A stretch of DNA of 64,000 bases from GCA-003244245 sp963822695 (GTDB lineage: Bacteria > Actinomycetota > Actinomycetes > Mycobacteriales > Pseudonocardiaceae). This document shows positions 26,085 to 35,129 of the stretch, in pieces. Below the pieces are notes generated by a model. It made no database searches. It saw only the letters and a program-made list of their open reading frames with translations, and was not told where the DNA came from. The translations under genes and the position numbers were made by a program. The stretch spans positions 124,001 through 188,000 of the forward strand of contig CAWGJH010000006.1 in NCBI GenBank assembly GCA_963822695.1, read 5' to 3'. Positions within the stretch are counted from its first letter, which is position 1. Every line of letters starts with the position of its first letter.

Positions 26085-27116
26085 GTGACGACAATGGGTA
26101 AGAATGAATATTTGCCTAGAATGGGCGTCGAACAATATATCGATGTTATGCGTCGTGATCATCCACATATATTCAACATATTGGACCTGCGAGAGGAGAC
26201 GTTGTCGGCTGCAGCCAAGTGGCTGAATACCTTCACTGAGTTTGAAGACGACAGCGGGCGGGGGCGTGGCGCCGCTTATCGTCGTGCTCAAATTGAGCGA
26301 ACCGCTCGTTACGAAGGTATCACCATGTTGCTGCAATGGATGGGCACGGGAGCAAGGGACAAGGCTTCGATCCTGCTTGATGTCCTCGGCGGTGACGGAC
26401 TGATGGCTGACATTTGGCGGTTGTCGGCAGGCGCGGCACGGGATAGGGAGGTTCGACTGCTCACCGGCGACCTCAGCGGCCGTATGGTGCAGGCGGCGTT
26501 AGACGCCGGGCTTCCGGCACTGCGGCAACCAGCACAGCGACTGCTCCTAAAAGATAGTTGCGTGGACGGAGTTGTCATTGCGTACGGCACTCACCACATA
26601 CCGCGGGCCGAGCGCCCCTTGGCCTGCCGGGAAGCTTCGCGCGTCTTGCGCAGGGGTAGCCGACTAGTGCTCCATGACTTCGAGGAAAGATCACCTGTCG
26701 CGCGGTGGTTCGAAGGAGTCGTGCATAGGTACTCGCCGGCGGGTCATCCCTACGAGCATTTCACGGATGCGGAAATGATCCGTTATTTGCGGCAGTGCGG
26801 GCTCGTCGATATTCGAATCGAGCGAGTGTACGATCCATTTCGAATACATCGGGCTAACGCACGGGAGGCGATGACAGCCCTGCTTCATTATGTGCTCGAC
26901 ATGTATGGACTCCGCCTGTTGCACGATGAGTGCGGAGACGAGGCCGAAACAATGGTACGTCTCCGTGAGCTACTCGAGCTATACTTTCGCTACGACCCCT
27001 CGGACTGGCCGCACTTGACCGGCTGGTCTGGTCGCCTCGACGTGCGGCGTGACGGACGCGGTTTCGTTGCTGAATTGCCTCGCATCGCGCTCGTTGCGAG
27101 CGGAGTGAAACCTTGA
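26085..27116 (+). CDS. SAM-dependent class I methyltransferase of the RiPP cluster
   Basis: About 343 residues. LLDVLGGDGLMADI is a SAM-binding motif I, followed by VDGVVIAYGTHHIPRAERPL and VLRRGSRLVLHDFEERSP, the post-motif pattern of Methyltransf_11-type enzymes. It could methylate the peptide's N-terminus, a side chain or the sulfur of a thioamide; the sequence does not say which. It is divergent from the precursor, 113 bases apart, so both promoters share that region. Three starts (ATG 26070, GTG 26085, ATG 26094) are possible; 26085 follows AGAAGGGG. The stop is followed by broken sequence and then the end of nuoK. Confidence 0.8.
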   Translation: MTTMGKNEYLPRMGVEQYIDVMRRDHPHIFNILDLREETLSAAAKWLNTFTEFEDDSGRGRGAAYRRAQIERTARYEGITMLLQWMGTGARDKASILLDVLGGDGLMADIWRLSAGAARDREVRLLTGDLSGRMVQAALDAGLPALRQPAQRLLLKDSCVDGVVIAYGTHHIPRAERPLACREASRVLRRGSRLVLHDFEERSPVARWFEGVVHRYSPAGHPYEHFTDAEMIRYLRQCGLVDIRIERVYDPFRIHRANAREAMTALLHYVLDMYGLRLLHDECGDEAETMVRLRELLELYFRYDPSDWPHLTGWSGRLDVRRDGRGFVAELPRIALVASGVKP

Positions 27117-27434
27117 TGGATCATTGAACGTCCTCGTGACCGAGGAGGACCTGCGCACCCCGTCGAGTTCACCGCCGCTACACGGTGGGTGTTCATCGAA
27201 CGTTCGCCGGTGGATCGTGTTGGCTGAGAACGGGTATCGGGACTATCCGGAGTTCAAGCACGCCGAACACTCGGCGGACGACCACGCTCAACGGCTCATC
27301 ACCCCGCTTCGGGCCGCACGAGGATGCGCTTGCCGTCACGAGTCCGTCGGACAATGGCACGGCTACCTCGCGCGGCCGGAAGACCGCTTGAGGCTGAATA
27401 CACGAGTTTTTCGGAGAGTCTGGAAATGTGACTT
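27117..27434. other. Broken coding sequence at the cluster-nuo junction
   Basis: The plus strand holds short codon-biased stretches in different frames (FTAATRWVFIERSPV near 27175, LAENGYRDYPEFKHAEHSAD near 27220 and GPHEDALAVTSPSDN near 27320), consistent with one small gene broken by frameshifts, which I do not recognise. On the minus strand a short frame ends KRILVRPEAG. The foreign cluster and the nuo operon are joined somewhere in or beside this stretch. Confidence 0.3.
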
Positions 27435-27455
27435 GCACAACTCCGCAAGAGCCAC
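27435..27455 (-). pseudogene. nuoL: Possible first seven codons of nuoL at a breakpoint
   Basis: Thirty-one bases beyond the nuoK stop, a GTG at 27455 reads VALAELC, similar to the usual start of NuoL in actinomycetes. It then runs into unrelated sequence with no membrane-protein character. This would be all that is left of nuoL here; the match is short and could be chance. Confidence 0.3.
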
Positions 27456-27486
27456 CGCCTGCCCGTCTCACTCAAACGGCCCCGCC

Positions 27487-27786
27487 TCAGTACTTGAGCA
27501 GGTTCGCGTCGTCGACCGAGGCCGAGCGGCGCGTCTTGAAGATCGCCATGATGATGGCCAGACCCACCACCACCTCGGCGGCCGCCACGACCATCACGAA
27601 CAGGGCCATGACCTGCCCATCCAGCCTGCCGTTGATCCTGGCGAAGGTGACCAGGGTCAGGTTCACCGCGTTGAGCATCAGCTCGATGCACATGAACACC
27701 ACGACCGCGTTGCGGCGCACCAGCACACCGGTCGCGCCGATAGTGAACAGCAGCGCCGACAGCAGCAGGTAGTACGTCGGGGTCAC
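27487..27786 (-). CDS. nuoK: NADH-quinone oxidoreductase subunit K
   Basis: A 99-residue membrane protein with three hydrophobic segments. The conserved Glu in TM2 (VVFMCIELMLNAVNLTLV) and a second in TM3 (MVVAAAEVVVGLAI), both needed for proton translocation, are present. The length is normal for NuoK. It overlaps the nuoJ end by four bases. It is the last intact nuo gene; the expected nuoL does not follow. Confidence 0.95.
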   Translation of the reverse strand: MTPTYYLLLSALLFTIGATGVLVRRNAVVVFMCIELMLNAVNLTLVTFARINGRLDGQVMALFVMVVAAAEVVVGLAIIMAIFKTRRSASVDDANLLKY

Positions 27787-28631
27787 CGCTGCCCCTCCTG
27801 GTCCGATCCGCTGCGGTCGGCTCCATGGGGTGGCACCGGCCCGGGCAGCAGCGCTCGCCTACCAGGCTCCGTGCCGGCGCCAGCCACACTGCGCACGTCA
27901 TCGTCCAGGCGGTCGCGGCCAGTGGACTCGAGCAGCCCGGACAGCGACTCGGGGGCCACCGAGCCATCCGGCAGCAGGGCCGGAGTGGCTACCGAGTTGA
28001 TGGTGGCGAACACGCCGGGGCCGGGCAGCGGGGAGGGACGCGCACCGCGGAGCCGGGCCTCCACCCGCTCGCGCTGGGTCAGCCTGCCCGTCTTGCCGCG
28101 CTCGGTGAAGGCCAACACCATCGCGCCGAGGGCGGCGGTGATCAGCAGCGCCGAGGTGAGTTCGAAGGGGAACAGATAGTCGGTGTAGAGAATCCGGCCG
28201 ATAGTGGCGACGTTGCCGCCGCCGGTGCTGTTGACCTTGACGAGCCCCGCGGAGGCGACCCCGGCGAAGGCCCGGCCCAGCATCGCCACCAGCAACACGG
28301 CCAGACCGATCCCGCCCAGTGCAGCCGCGACCCGCTGGCCGCGCAGCACCTCAACCACCGAGTCGGCGCTTTCCTTGCCCACCAGCATCAGCACGAACAG
28401 GAACAGCATCATGACCGCGCCGGTATAGACGATGATCTGCACGAAACCCAGGAACGGCGCTTGTTCGACCATGTACAGCGCGCCCAGGCACAGCATGGCC
28501 TGCGCCAGCCACAGTGCCGAGTGCACGGCGCTGCGAGCAAACACCATGCCCAGCCCCCCGGCCAGCGCGAGCGGACCTAGGATCCAGAACGCGACGGTCT
28601 CCCCGATACCGATGGTGTCCGATGGGTTCAC
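27783..28631 (-). CDS. nuoJ: NADH-quinone oxidoreductase subunit J
   Basis: A 282-residue membrane subunit of complex I: VAFWILGPLALAGGLGMV, SALWLAQAMLCLGALYM, FVQIIVYTGAVMMLFLFVLM (the conserved mid-membrane Tyr/Gly helix) and further hydrophobic helices to ~170. A hydrophilic Pro/Arg-rich tail of ~100 residues extends beyond the E. coli length, as in other actinomycetes. GTG at 28631 overlaps the nuoI end by four bases. Confidence 0.93.
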   Translation of the reverse strand: MNPSDTIGIGETVAFWILGPLALAGGLGMVFARSAVHSALWLAQAMLCLGALYMVEQAPFLGFVQIIVYTGAVMMLFLFVLMLVGKESADSVVEVLRGQRVAAALGGIGLAVLLVAMLGRAFAGVASAGLVKVNSTGGGNVATIGRILYTDYLFPFELTSALLITAALGAMVLAFTERGKTGRLTQRERVEARLRGARPSPLPGPGVFATINSVATPALLPDGSVAPESLSGLLESTGRDRLDDDVRSVAGAGTEPGRRALLPGPVPPHGADRSGSDQEGQR

Positions 28632-29164
28632 CGGTGCTCCTCGCCCACCGCGCCCGGCCGCTCCAGGGTCGGGCCCTGCACGTAGTAGTCCTGCTCGGTG
28701 TCGCCTAGCCGCATCGGATGCGGGGGTTGCTCCATCCCGGCCAGCAGCGGCGCCAGCAGGTCCTCCTTGGTGTAGATGAGGTCCTGACGGTTGTCGTCGG
28801 CCACCTCGTACTCGTTGGTCATGGTCAACGCGCGGGTCGGGCAAGCCTCGATGCACAGGCCGCAGCCGATGCACCGCAGGTAGTTGATCTGGTAGATCGC
28901 GCCGTAGCGCTCTCCGGGCGAGTAGCGGGCCTCCTCGGTGTTGTCCGCACCCTCGACGTAGATCGCGTCCGCCGGGCAGGCCCAGGCGCACAACTCGCAC
29001 CCCACGCACTTCTCCAGCCCGTCCGGGTGCCGGTTGAGCTGGTGGCGGCCGTGGTAACGCGGTGCGGTGATCTTTTTGACCTCGGGATACTCCTCGGTCA
29101 CGACCTTCTTGAACATCGTGGAGAAGGTGACCCCGAAACCCTTGACCGGATCAAGCAGTCCCAT
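28628..29164 (-). CDS. nuoI: NADH-quinone oxidoreductase subunit I (two [4Fe-4S] ferredoxin domain)
   Basis: A 178-residue protein with two cluster motifs, CVGCELCAWACP and CIGCGLCIEACP, spaced as in NuoI, which bind clusters N6a and N6b passing electrons toward NuoB. The start ATG at 29164 overlaps the nuoH end by 14 bases. The C-terminal ~50 residues are acidic and Pro-rich, as in Streptomyces homologues. Confidence 0.96.
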   Translation of the reverse strand: MGLLDPVKGFGVTFSTMFKKVVTEEYPEVKKITAPRYHGRHQLNRHPDGLEKCVGCELCAWACPADAIYVEGADNTEEARYSPGERYGAIYQINYLRCIGCGLCIEACPTRALTMTNEYEVADDNRQDLIYTKEDLLAPLLAGMEQPPHPMRLGDTEQDYYVQGPTLERPGAVGEEHR

Positions 29165-30470
29165 GGCCGTCCTCCTGCCTGGTCTCACCACTGGCCACCT
29201 CACCACTGGCTGACACCGCAGCACCCACCGTAACGCGCCGTGGCGGCGGCGCCGGTACCACCAGGTCCAGCGGGGGCAACGGGTAGTCCGAGCCGGCGCT
29301 GGGCACCTCGCGGGCGCCCTCAACCGTTTCCCGCTGCGCCGGGCTGCCTTGGGGCAGCAGGAAAGCGACGACCAGCAACATGACCAGCACGATGCCACCC
29401 ACCACGAGGACCTCACTCGGAGTGACGGCAGCATGACGCAACGCCCGAGCGCCAGCGACCAGCACGATCCAGACCAAGCTGCCCGGCACCAGCACCTTCC
29501 AGCCCAGTGCCATGAACTGGTCATAACGCAGCCGAGGCAGGGTGCCACGCAGCCAGATGAACACGAACAAGAAGACCAGCATCTTGCTGATGAACCACAG
29601 CGGGCCCCACCAGCCACGATCCAGCGGTCCACCGGCCAGCGGCCAGGGGGCGTGCCAGCCGGCCAGGAACAGCGTCGTCGCCATTGCCGAGACAGTGACC
29701 ATGTTGACGTACTCGGCGAGGAAGAACAGCGCGAACTTTAGCGAGGAGTACTCGGTGTGAAAACCACCGACCAGCTCCGACTCCGCCTCGGGCAGGTCGA
29801 AGGGCGCGCGGTTGGTCTCACCCACCATCGCCACGCAGAACACCGCGAAGCTGGGGAACAGCAGGAACACGAACCACCACTGCCGCGACTGGGCCGCCAC
29901 GATGTCGGCCGTGGACAGCGAGCCCGTGTACAGGACCACCGTGACGATCGACATCCCGACGGCGATCTCGTAGGAGATCACCTGGGCGGCCGAGCGAAGC
30001 GAGCCCAGCAGCGGGTAAGGCGAGCCCGACGACCAGCCGGACAGCACGATCCCGTAGACCCCCAGCGACGAGCAGGCCAGCACCACCAGCACCCCGACCG
30101 GCAGGTCGGCGACCTGCAGGACGGTCTGCTGTCCGAAGATCGACACCTGCCCGCCGAGCGGGATCACGGAGAACGCCGTGAACGCGGTGACCGTCGAGAT
30201 CACTGGGGCCAGTACGTACACCCAGCGGTCGGCCAGCACTGGCCGGATGTCTTCCTTGAACGCCAGCTTGAGCCCGTCGGCCAGGGACTGCAACAGCCCG
30301 AAGGGCCCGACCCGGTTGGGACCAGGCCGCTGCTGCATGCGGCCGACCACCCGGCGCTCCATCCAGATCATGAATAGCGTCATGACCATCAGGAACACGA
30401 AGATCACAACAACCTTCAGCACAGTGAGCCACAGCGGGTTGTCGGCGAGCAGTTCCTGGGTAGGCGTCAT
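29151..30470 (-). CDS. nuoH: NADH-quinone oxidoreductase subunit H
   Basis: A 439-residue multi-spanning subunit forming part of the quinone site. The signature ERRVVGRMQQRPGPNRVGP follows TM1, and EYSSLKFALFFLAEYVNM and APFDLPEAESELVGGFHTEY give the conserved acidic quinone-site loop. About eight helices are visible, then a Pro/Ser-rich tail. It overlaps nuoG by four bases. Confidence 0.96.
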   Translation of the reverse strand: MTPTQELLADNPLWLTVLKVVVIFVFLMVMTLFMIWMERRVVGRMQQRPGPNRVGPFGLLQSLADGLKLAFKEDIRPVLADRWVYVLAPVISTVTAFTAFSVIPLGGQVSIFGQQTVLQVADLPVGVLVVLACSSLGVYGIVLSGWSSGSPYPLLGSLRSAAQVISYEIAVGMSIVTVVLYTGSLSTADIVAAQSRQWWFVFLLFPSFAVFCVAMVGETNRAPFDLPEAESELVGGFHTEYSSLKFALFFLAEYVNMVTVSAMATTLFLAGWHAPWPLAGGPLDRGWWGPLWFISKMLVFLFVFIWLRGTLPRLRYDQFMALGWKVLVPGSLVWIVLVAGARALRHAAVTPSEVLVVGGIVLVMLLVVAFLLPQGSPAQRETVEGAREVPSAGSDYPLPPLDLVVPAPPPRRVTVGAAVSASGEVASGETRQEDGHGTA

Positions 30471-32998
30471 GGCTTGCCTCCCCGTATCGTCTGAGGGGTC
30501 GTCTTGGGGATCGTTGTCTTGGGGACCGTCACGGTGACCACGGTGCCGTGCCCGGCACCGAGACTGCTCCGGACGGTAGCGGGTCCAGAGTTACCCGGGA
30601 CCCACACCACACCCGGCGGCAGGTCGGCGACTGCAGCTGGCAGCGTCACCGAACCTCGCTGGGTGGACACCGTGACCTCGCCCCCGATGCGCACCCCGAG
30701 ATCGGCAGCGGTGGCCGCGGACAGCAACGCGACGGCAGCCCGGGCGGTACCGGCCAGGTGCGGCTCACCGTCCTGCATCGACCCGTTGTCCAGCAGCTGA
30801 CGCCAGGTGGCCAGCAAGGCCTTCCCCGCCCCGACCTCCGGCACCGGCGCCGCGGCGACCTGGGGGAACTCCCGACTGATAGCACCGTATGTGCCGAGCG
30901 CGACGAAACCCGCCCACGCCGCAGCGGGGGTCTGGGTGAACAGATCGACGTCCATCTCGACGGCGAGACTGTCCAGCACGCGGCAGTCCGGGAGGGTCGT
31001 ACGGACCGCCCGAGCATCACCCGCACCGGCGCTGATCGTGGTGCCGAGCGTGCGGCGGCGGCCCTCCCAATCGAGATAGCTACAGTCGAGGTAGCTGCCG
31101 GCCTTCTCGAGCGCGGACGCGATCGGCAGCACCACGTCGGCCGCCCTGGTCACCGCCGAGGGCCGCATCTCCAAGCTCACCACAAACCGGGCCCGGCTCA
31201 GCGCTTGCTCGGCCAGTTGCGGGTCCGGCAGGTCGGCGGGATCCACGCCGCCAATGACCAGCCCGCCTAGCTGCCCCGCCGCCGCGGCAGCGACGATCCC
31301 AGCGGTGTCCCGGCCGGGCCGGCTCGGCAGTGTCACGCCCCACGCACTCTCGACCTCGGCGCGGGCCGCCGGGTCGGTGACCGGCCGGCCGCCGGGGAGC
31401 AGCGTTGGCGCCGCCCCGGCTTCCAGGGCACCCCGCTCGCCGGCCCGCCGCGGGATCCAGGCCATCCGGGCGCCGGTACGCGCGGCCAGCCGCGCCACGG
31501 CGGAGTACAGCCCGGGCACCTCGGCGGCACGCTCGCCGACCAGGAGCACCGCCCCGGGCGCGCCCAACGCGTCGCGCGCTGGACCGTCCAGCGTGTCCAG
31601 GGCGTCGGGCTCACCGCCGGGCAGCACGCGCAACAACGTGCCGAAGGTCCGGCGCACCGCGGGAGTAGTGAACTGGCCCAGGTGCCACACCGGCATGCGG
31701 CGGTCGCGGGCGGCGCGCCGCAGCCGCAGGTACACAATCGGCGACTCCTCCTCGGGCTCGAAGGCCACGCAGGCCACCGCGGGGGCGGCGCTGAGGTCGT
31801 CGTAGGTCACCCCCCCGGTGTCCGGGGCGACGCCGACCACGTGCGCGGCGAGGAAGTCCAGCTCCTCGGCCGAGTGCGGCCGAGCGCGGAAGTCGATGTC
31901 ATTGGTGGCCAGCGCGACCCGGGCGAACTTCGCGTAGGCGTAGGCGTCCTCGACGGTCAGCCGGCCACCGGTGAGGACCCCGACACCGGAGTCCCTGGCC
32001 GCCAGCAGCCCCGTGGCCGCCGCCTGTAGCGCCTCGGTCCACGACGCCGGCCTCAGCTCACCGGAGGACTCCCGGACCAGCGGCCGGGTGATCCGGTCCG
32101 CAGCGCTGGCGTAGGTGAAGGCGAAGCGGCCCTTGTCGCAGTTCCACTCCTCGTTGACCTGCGGGTCCTGACCGGCCAGGCGGCGCAGCACGATACCCCG
32201 CCGCCAGTCGGTACGCAGCGCGCAGCCGCTCGCGCAGTGTTCACACACCCCGCGGGTGGAGACGAGGTCGAAGGGCCGGGACCGGAACCGGTAGGCGGCG
32301 CTGGTCAGCGCACCGACCGGGCAGATCTGGATGGTGTTGCCGGAGAAGTAGGACTGGAAGGGCTTGTCGGCGGCCACCCCGACCTGCTGGTCGGAGCCGC
32401 GCTCGAGCATCTCGATGAACTCGTCCCCGGCGATCTGCTCGGAGAAGCGGGTGCAGCGCGCGCAGAGCACGCAGCGTTCCCGGTCGAGTAGCACCTGGGT
32501 GGAGATCGGGATCGGTTTGGCGAAGGTCCGTTTGGTCTCGGTGAACCGGGAGTCTGCCCGGCCGTTGGACAGCGCCTGGTTCTGCAGCGGGCATTCGCCG
32601 CCCTTGTCGCAGATCGGGCAGTCCAGCGGGTGGTTGATCAGCAGCAGCTCCATCACGCCCTGCTGCGCCTTGTCCGCCACCGCCGAGGTGTGCTGGGTCT
32701 TCACGACCATGCCCTCGGCCACCGTCAGGGTGCAGCTGGCCTGCGGCTTGGGCATCGGGCGCCCACCCATCTCGACCTCGACCAGGCACTGCCGGCAGGC
32801 ACCGGCCGGTTCGAGGAGCGGGTGGTCGCAGAACCGCGGCACGATGATGCCCAACCGCTCGCAGGCTCGGATCACCAGCTCGCCCTTGGGCGCGTCAACC
32901 TCCCGGCCGTCGATGGTCAGCCGCACATGCCCTTCCGGGACGGCCTGCCGGGACGGGCCGCCGCTGGGCGGATTGGCGGCCTGCGCTGCCACCGTCAT
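30467..32998 (-). CDS. nuoG: NADH-quinone oxidoreductase subunit G
   Basis: An 843-residue iron-sulfur subunit. The N-terminal ferredoxin domain has CDHPLLEPAGACRQC, the His-coordinated cluster region NHPLDCPICDKGGECPLQ follows, and CVLCARCTRF with a later CPVGAL binds another. A molybdopterin-oxidoreductase-like domain starting at CEHCASGC makes up the rest. The ATG at 32998 overlaps the nuoF stop (ATGA); longer frames upstream overlap nuoF and are not the gene. Confidence 0.95.
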   Translation of the reverse strand: MTVAAQAANPPSGGPSRQAVPEGHVRLTIDGREVDAPKGELVIRACERLGIIVPRFCDHPLLEPAGACRQCLVEVEMGGRPMPKPQASCTLTVAEGMVVKTQHTSAVADKAQQGVMELLLINHPLDCPICDKGGECPLQNQALSNGRADSRFTETKRTFAKPIPISTQVLLDRERCVLCARCTRFSEQIAGDEFIEMLERGSDQQVGVAADKPFQSYFSGNTIQICPVGALTSAAYRFRSRPFDLVSTRGVCEHCASGCALRTDWRRGIVLRRLAGQDPQVNEEWNCDKGRFAFTYASAADRITRPLVRESSGELRPASWTEALQAAATGLLAARDSGVGVLTGGRLTVEDAYAYAKFARVALATNDIDFRARPHSAEELDFLAAHVVGVAPDTGGVTYDDLSAAPAVACVAFEPEEESPIVYLRLRRAARDRRMPVWHLGQFTTPAVRRTFGTLLRVLPGGEPDALDTLDGPARDALGAPGAVLLVGERAAEVPGLYSAVARLAARTGARMAWIPRRAGERGALEAGAAPTLLPGGRPVTDPAARAEVESAWGVTLPSRPGRDTAGIVAAAAAGQLGGLVIGGVDPADLPDPQLAEQALSRARFVVSLEMRPSAVTRAADVVLPIASALEKAGSYLDCSYLDWEGRRRTLGTTISAGAGDARAVRTTLPDCRVLDSLAVEMDVDLFTQTPAAAWAGFVALGTYGAISREFPQVAAAPVPEVGAGKALLATWRQLLDNGSMQDGEPHLAGTARAAVALLSAATAADLGVRIGGEVTVSTQRGSVTLPAAVADLPPGVVWVPGNSGPATVRSSLGAGHGTVVTVTVPKTTIPKTTPQTIRGGKP

Positions 32999-34404
32999 CG
33001 GTACGACTCCGCTAACTTGATCTGTTGGGCCAGCTTGACCTGCTGATTGACCTGCTGGGCAGGCCTGCCGAAACCGGGTTGCTCGGCGCCGGGTTGCTGG
33101 ACACACAGGTCCAGGAACTCCTGCCGGAAATACTTGATGCCACTCATGATGGGGCTGGCGGCCCCATCCCCGAGCGCGCAGAACGACCGGCCCAGGATGT
33201 TGTCGCAGACATCCAGCATCGTCTCCACATCGGCCGGGGTGCCCTCGCGGCGCACCATCCGCTGCAGGATCTGGGTCAGCCAGTAGGTGCCCTCCCGGCA
33301 TGGCGTGCACTTACCGCAGGACTCATGTTTGTAGAACTCGGTCCACTTCATCACCGCCCACGGCACGCTCACACTCGCGTTGAAGACCATGATCGCGGTG
33401 GTGCCCAGCATGGAACCGGCCGCCGCGGCACCCTCGAAGTCCAGCGCGACATCCAGGTGCTCCGCGGTCAGCAGCGGGGTGGACGAACCGCCCGGCGTCC
33501 AGAACTTCAGCGGGCCGCCCTTCATCCCACCGGCCATGTCCAGCAACTCACGCAGCGTGATGCCCAGCGGGGCCTCGTACTGCCCCGGCCGCTGGACGTG
33601 CCCGGAGATCGAGTAGATCTTCGGGCCGGGCGATTTCTCGGTGCCCATCTGGCGGAACCAGTCCGACCCACCGTTGACGATGGAGGGCACGCTGCAGATG
33701 GTCTCGACGTTGTTCACCACGGTGGGCGCGGCGTAGAGCCCGGAGGTGGCCGGGAACGGCGGCTTGAGCCGGGGTTGGCCACGCCGGCCCTCCAGCGAGT
33801 CGAGCAGCGCGGTCTCCTCCCCGCAGATGTAAGCGCCAGCGCCGGAGTGAATCACGATGTCAAGGTCGAACCCGGAGCCAAGAATGTCCTTGCCCAGGTA
33901 ACCAGCCTGGTAGGCCTCCTTCACCGCCTGCACCAGCCTGCGGTTGCAGTGCAGCATCTCGCCGCGGACATAGATGTAGCACTCATGCGCCCGGATCGCG
34001 TAGCTGGTGATGATGCAGCCTTCGATCAGCGAGTGCGGATCGGCCATCATCAGCGGCACGTCCTTGCAGGTGCCCGGCTCGCCCTCGTCCGCGTTGATCA
34101 CCAGGTAAGTGGGCTTGGCCGCCGGGCCGGTGGGTTGCTCGCCCGGTTTGGCTTGCGGGATGAAACCCCACTTCATCCCGGTGGGAAAGCCGGCCCCGCC
34201 GCGGCCCCGCAGGCCCGAGTCCTTGATCAGCTGGATCACCTGATCGGGGTACGCGGCCAGCGCGGTGCGCAGCGCGGTGTAGCCCTCAAGCTGAGTGTAG
34301 GTGTCGAGGGTCCAGGACTTCGGCGACGGCCACCGCCGGGTCACCACCGGCGTGAGCGTCCGCTCGGCCACGGCTCCTCCTGCTGTCACTTGTGGGCTGG
34401 TCAC
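32995..34404 (-). CDS. nuoF: NADH-quinone oxidoreductase subunit F (NADH- and FMN-binding)
   Basis: A 469-residue flavoprotein with GLRGRGGAGFPTGMKW (NADH/FMN site), the FMN-binding acidic stretch YICGEETALLDSLEG, and the N3 cluster motif SCGKCTPCREGTYW with a distal Cys in RSFCALGDGA. It accepts hydride from NADH. It overlaps nuoE by four bases. A ~45-residue Gln-rich tail is typical of this order. Confidence 0.97.
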   Translation of the reverse strand: MTSPQVTAGGAVAERTLTPVVTRRWPSPKSWTLDTYTQLEGYTALRTALAAYPDQVIQLIKDSGLRGRGGAGFPTGMKWGFIPQAKPGEQPTGPAAKPTYLVINADEGEPGTCKDVPLMMADPHSLIEGCIITSYAIRAHECYIYVRGEMLHCNRRLVQAVKEAYQAGYLGKDILGSGFDLDIVIHSGAGAYICGEETALLDSLEGRRGQPRLKPPFPATSGLYAAPTVVNNVETICSVPSIVNGGSDWFRQMGTEKSPGPKIYSISGHVQRPGQYEAPLGITLRELLDMAGGMKGGPLKFWTPGGSSTPLLTAEHLDVALDFEGAAAAGSMLGTTAIMVFNASVSVPWAVMKWTEFYKHESCGKCTPCREGTYWLTQILQRMVRREGTPADVETMLDVCDNILGRSFCALGDGAASPIMSGIKYFRQEFLDLCVQQPGAEQPGFGRPAQQVNQQVKLAQQIKLAESYR

Positions 34405-35129
34405 TTCTTCTCGGCCACGGTGGGTAGCGGCGGGGCCTTGTCGGGCATCGCCGGCGCCTGCCAGCCCTTCTCCTCGGCGAGCCGGTTACCGGCCAGTGTC
34501 TCGGGCGCCGCCGACGGCGCGTCCACCGCGTCACGCAGCTGCTGGGCATCACCGAAGAAGCCGGCTAGCTGCAGCTCGGCGTTGCGCCAGTCGGTCAACG
34601 GCGCACCGCGGGTCGGCGCTGGCCGGTCCCCGCGGCGCAGCGCGTCCACCAACTCCAGGGCCGACTCCGGGGTCTGGTTGTCGTAGAACTCGTAGTTCAC
34701 CTGCAGCACCGGCGCCAGGTCGCAGGCGGCCAGGCATTCGGCGTGCTCCAGGGTGATCGAGCCCTTCGAGCCCGGCTGGCCCGCGGTCTCCTCGTGGCCG
34801 ACCCCGAGCCGCTTGCACAGCCGGGCGTAGATCTCGTCGCCACCCAACACCGCGCACAGCGTGTTGGTGCACACGCTGACCAGGTGCTCGCCACCGGGCG
34901 TGCGCTTGTACATGGTGTAGAAGGTGACCACCGCGCTCACTTCGGCGGTGGTGAGCCCGAGTTGCTCGGCACAGAACGCGATGCCGTCCTGGCTGACATA
35001 TCCCTGCACGCTCTGCACCAGGTGCAGCAGGGGCAGCAACGCCGATCGGGACTGCGGGTAGCGCGCGATGATCTCCTGCGCCCGCTGCCTGGTCAGGTCG
35101 TCGAACACGCTGTCCACAGCTACGCTCAC
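34401..35129 (-). CDS. nuoE: NADH-quinone oxidoreductase subunit E ([2Fe-2S])
   Basis: A 242-residue thioredoxin-fold subunit. The N1a cluster cysteines appear as VCTNTLCAV and ECLAACDLAP (Cys-x4-Cys and Cys-x3-Cys). The first ~160 residues are the conserved domain, and the last ~70 are an actinomycete-type extension rich in Pro and Ala. It overlaps nuoD by four bases. Confidence 0.95.
   Translation of the reverse strand: MSVAVDSVFDDLTRQRAQEIIARYPQSRSALLPLLHLVQSVQGYVSQDGIAFCAEQLGLTTAEVSAVVTFYTMYKRTPGGEHLVSVCTNTLCAVLGGDEIYARLCKRLGVGHEETAGQPGSKGSITLEHAECLAACDLAPVLQVNYEFYDNQTPESALELVDALRRGDRPAPTRGAPLTDWRNAELQLAGFFGDAQQLRDAVDAPSAAPETLAGNRLAEEKGWQAPAMPDKAPPLPTVAEKK

Noticed and set aside
33025..34686. 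A 553-codon open frame on the plus strand opposite nuoF and nuoE.
   Set aside because: It is the mirror of conserved nuo genes, made open by GC-rich third positions. It has no recognisable motif.
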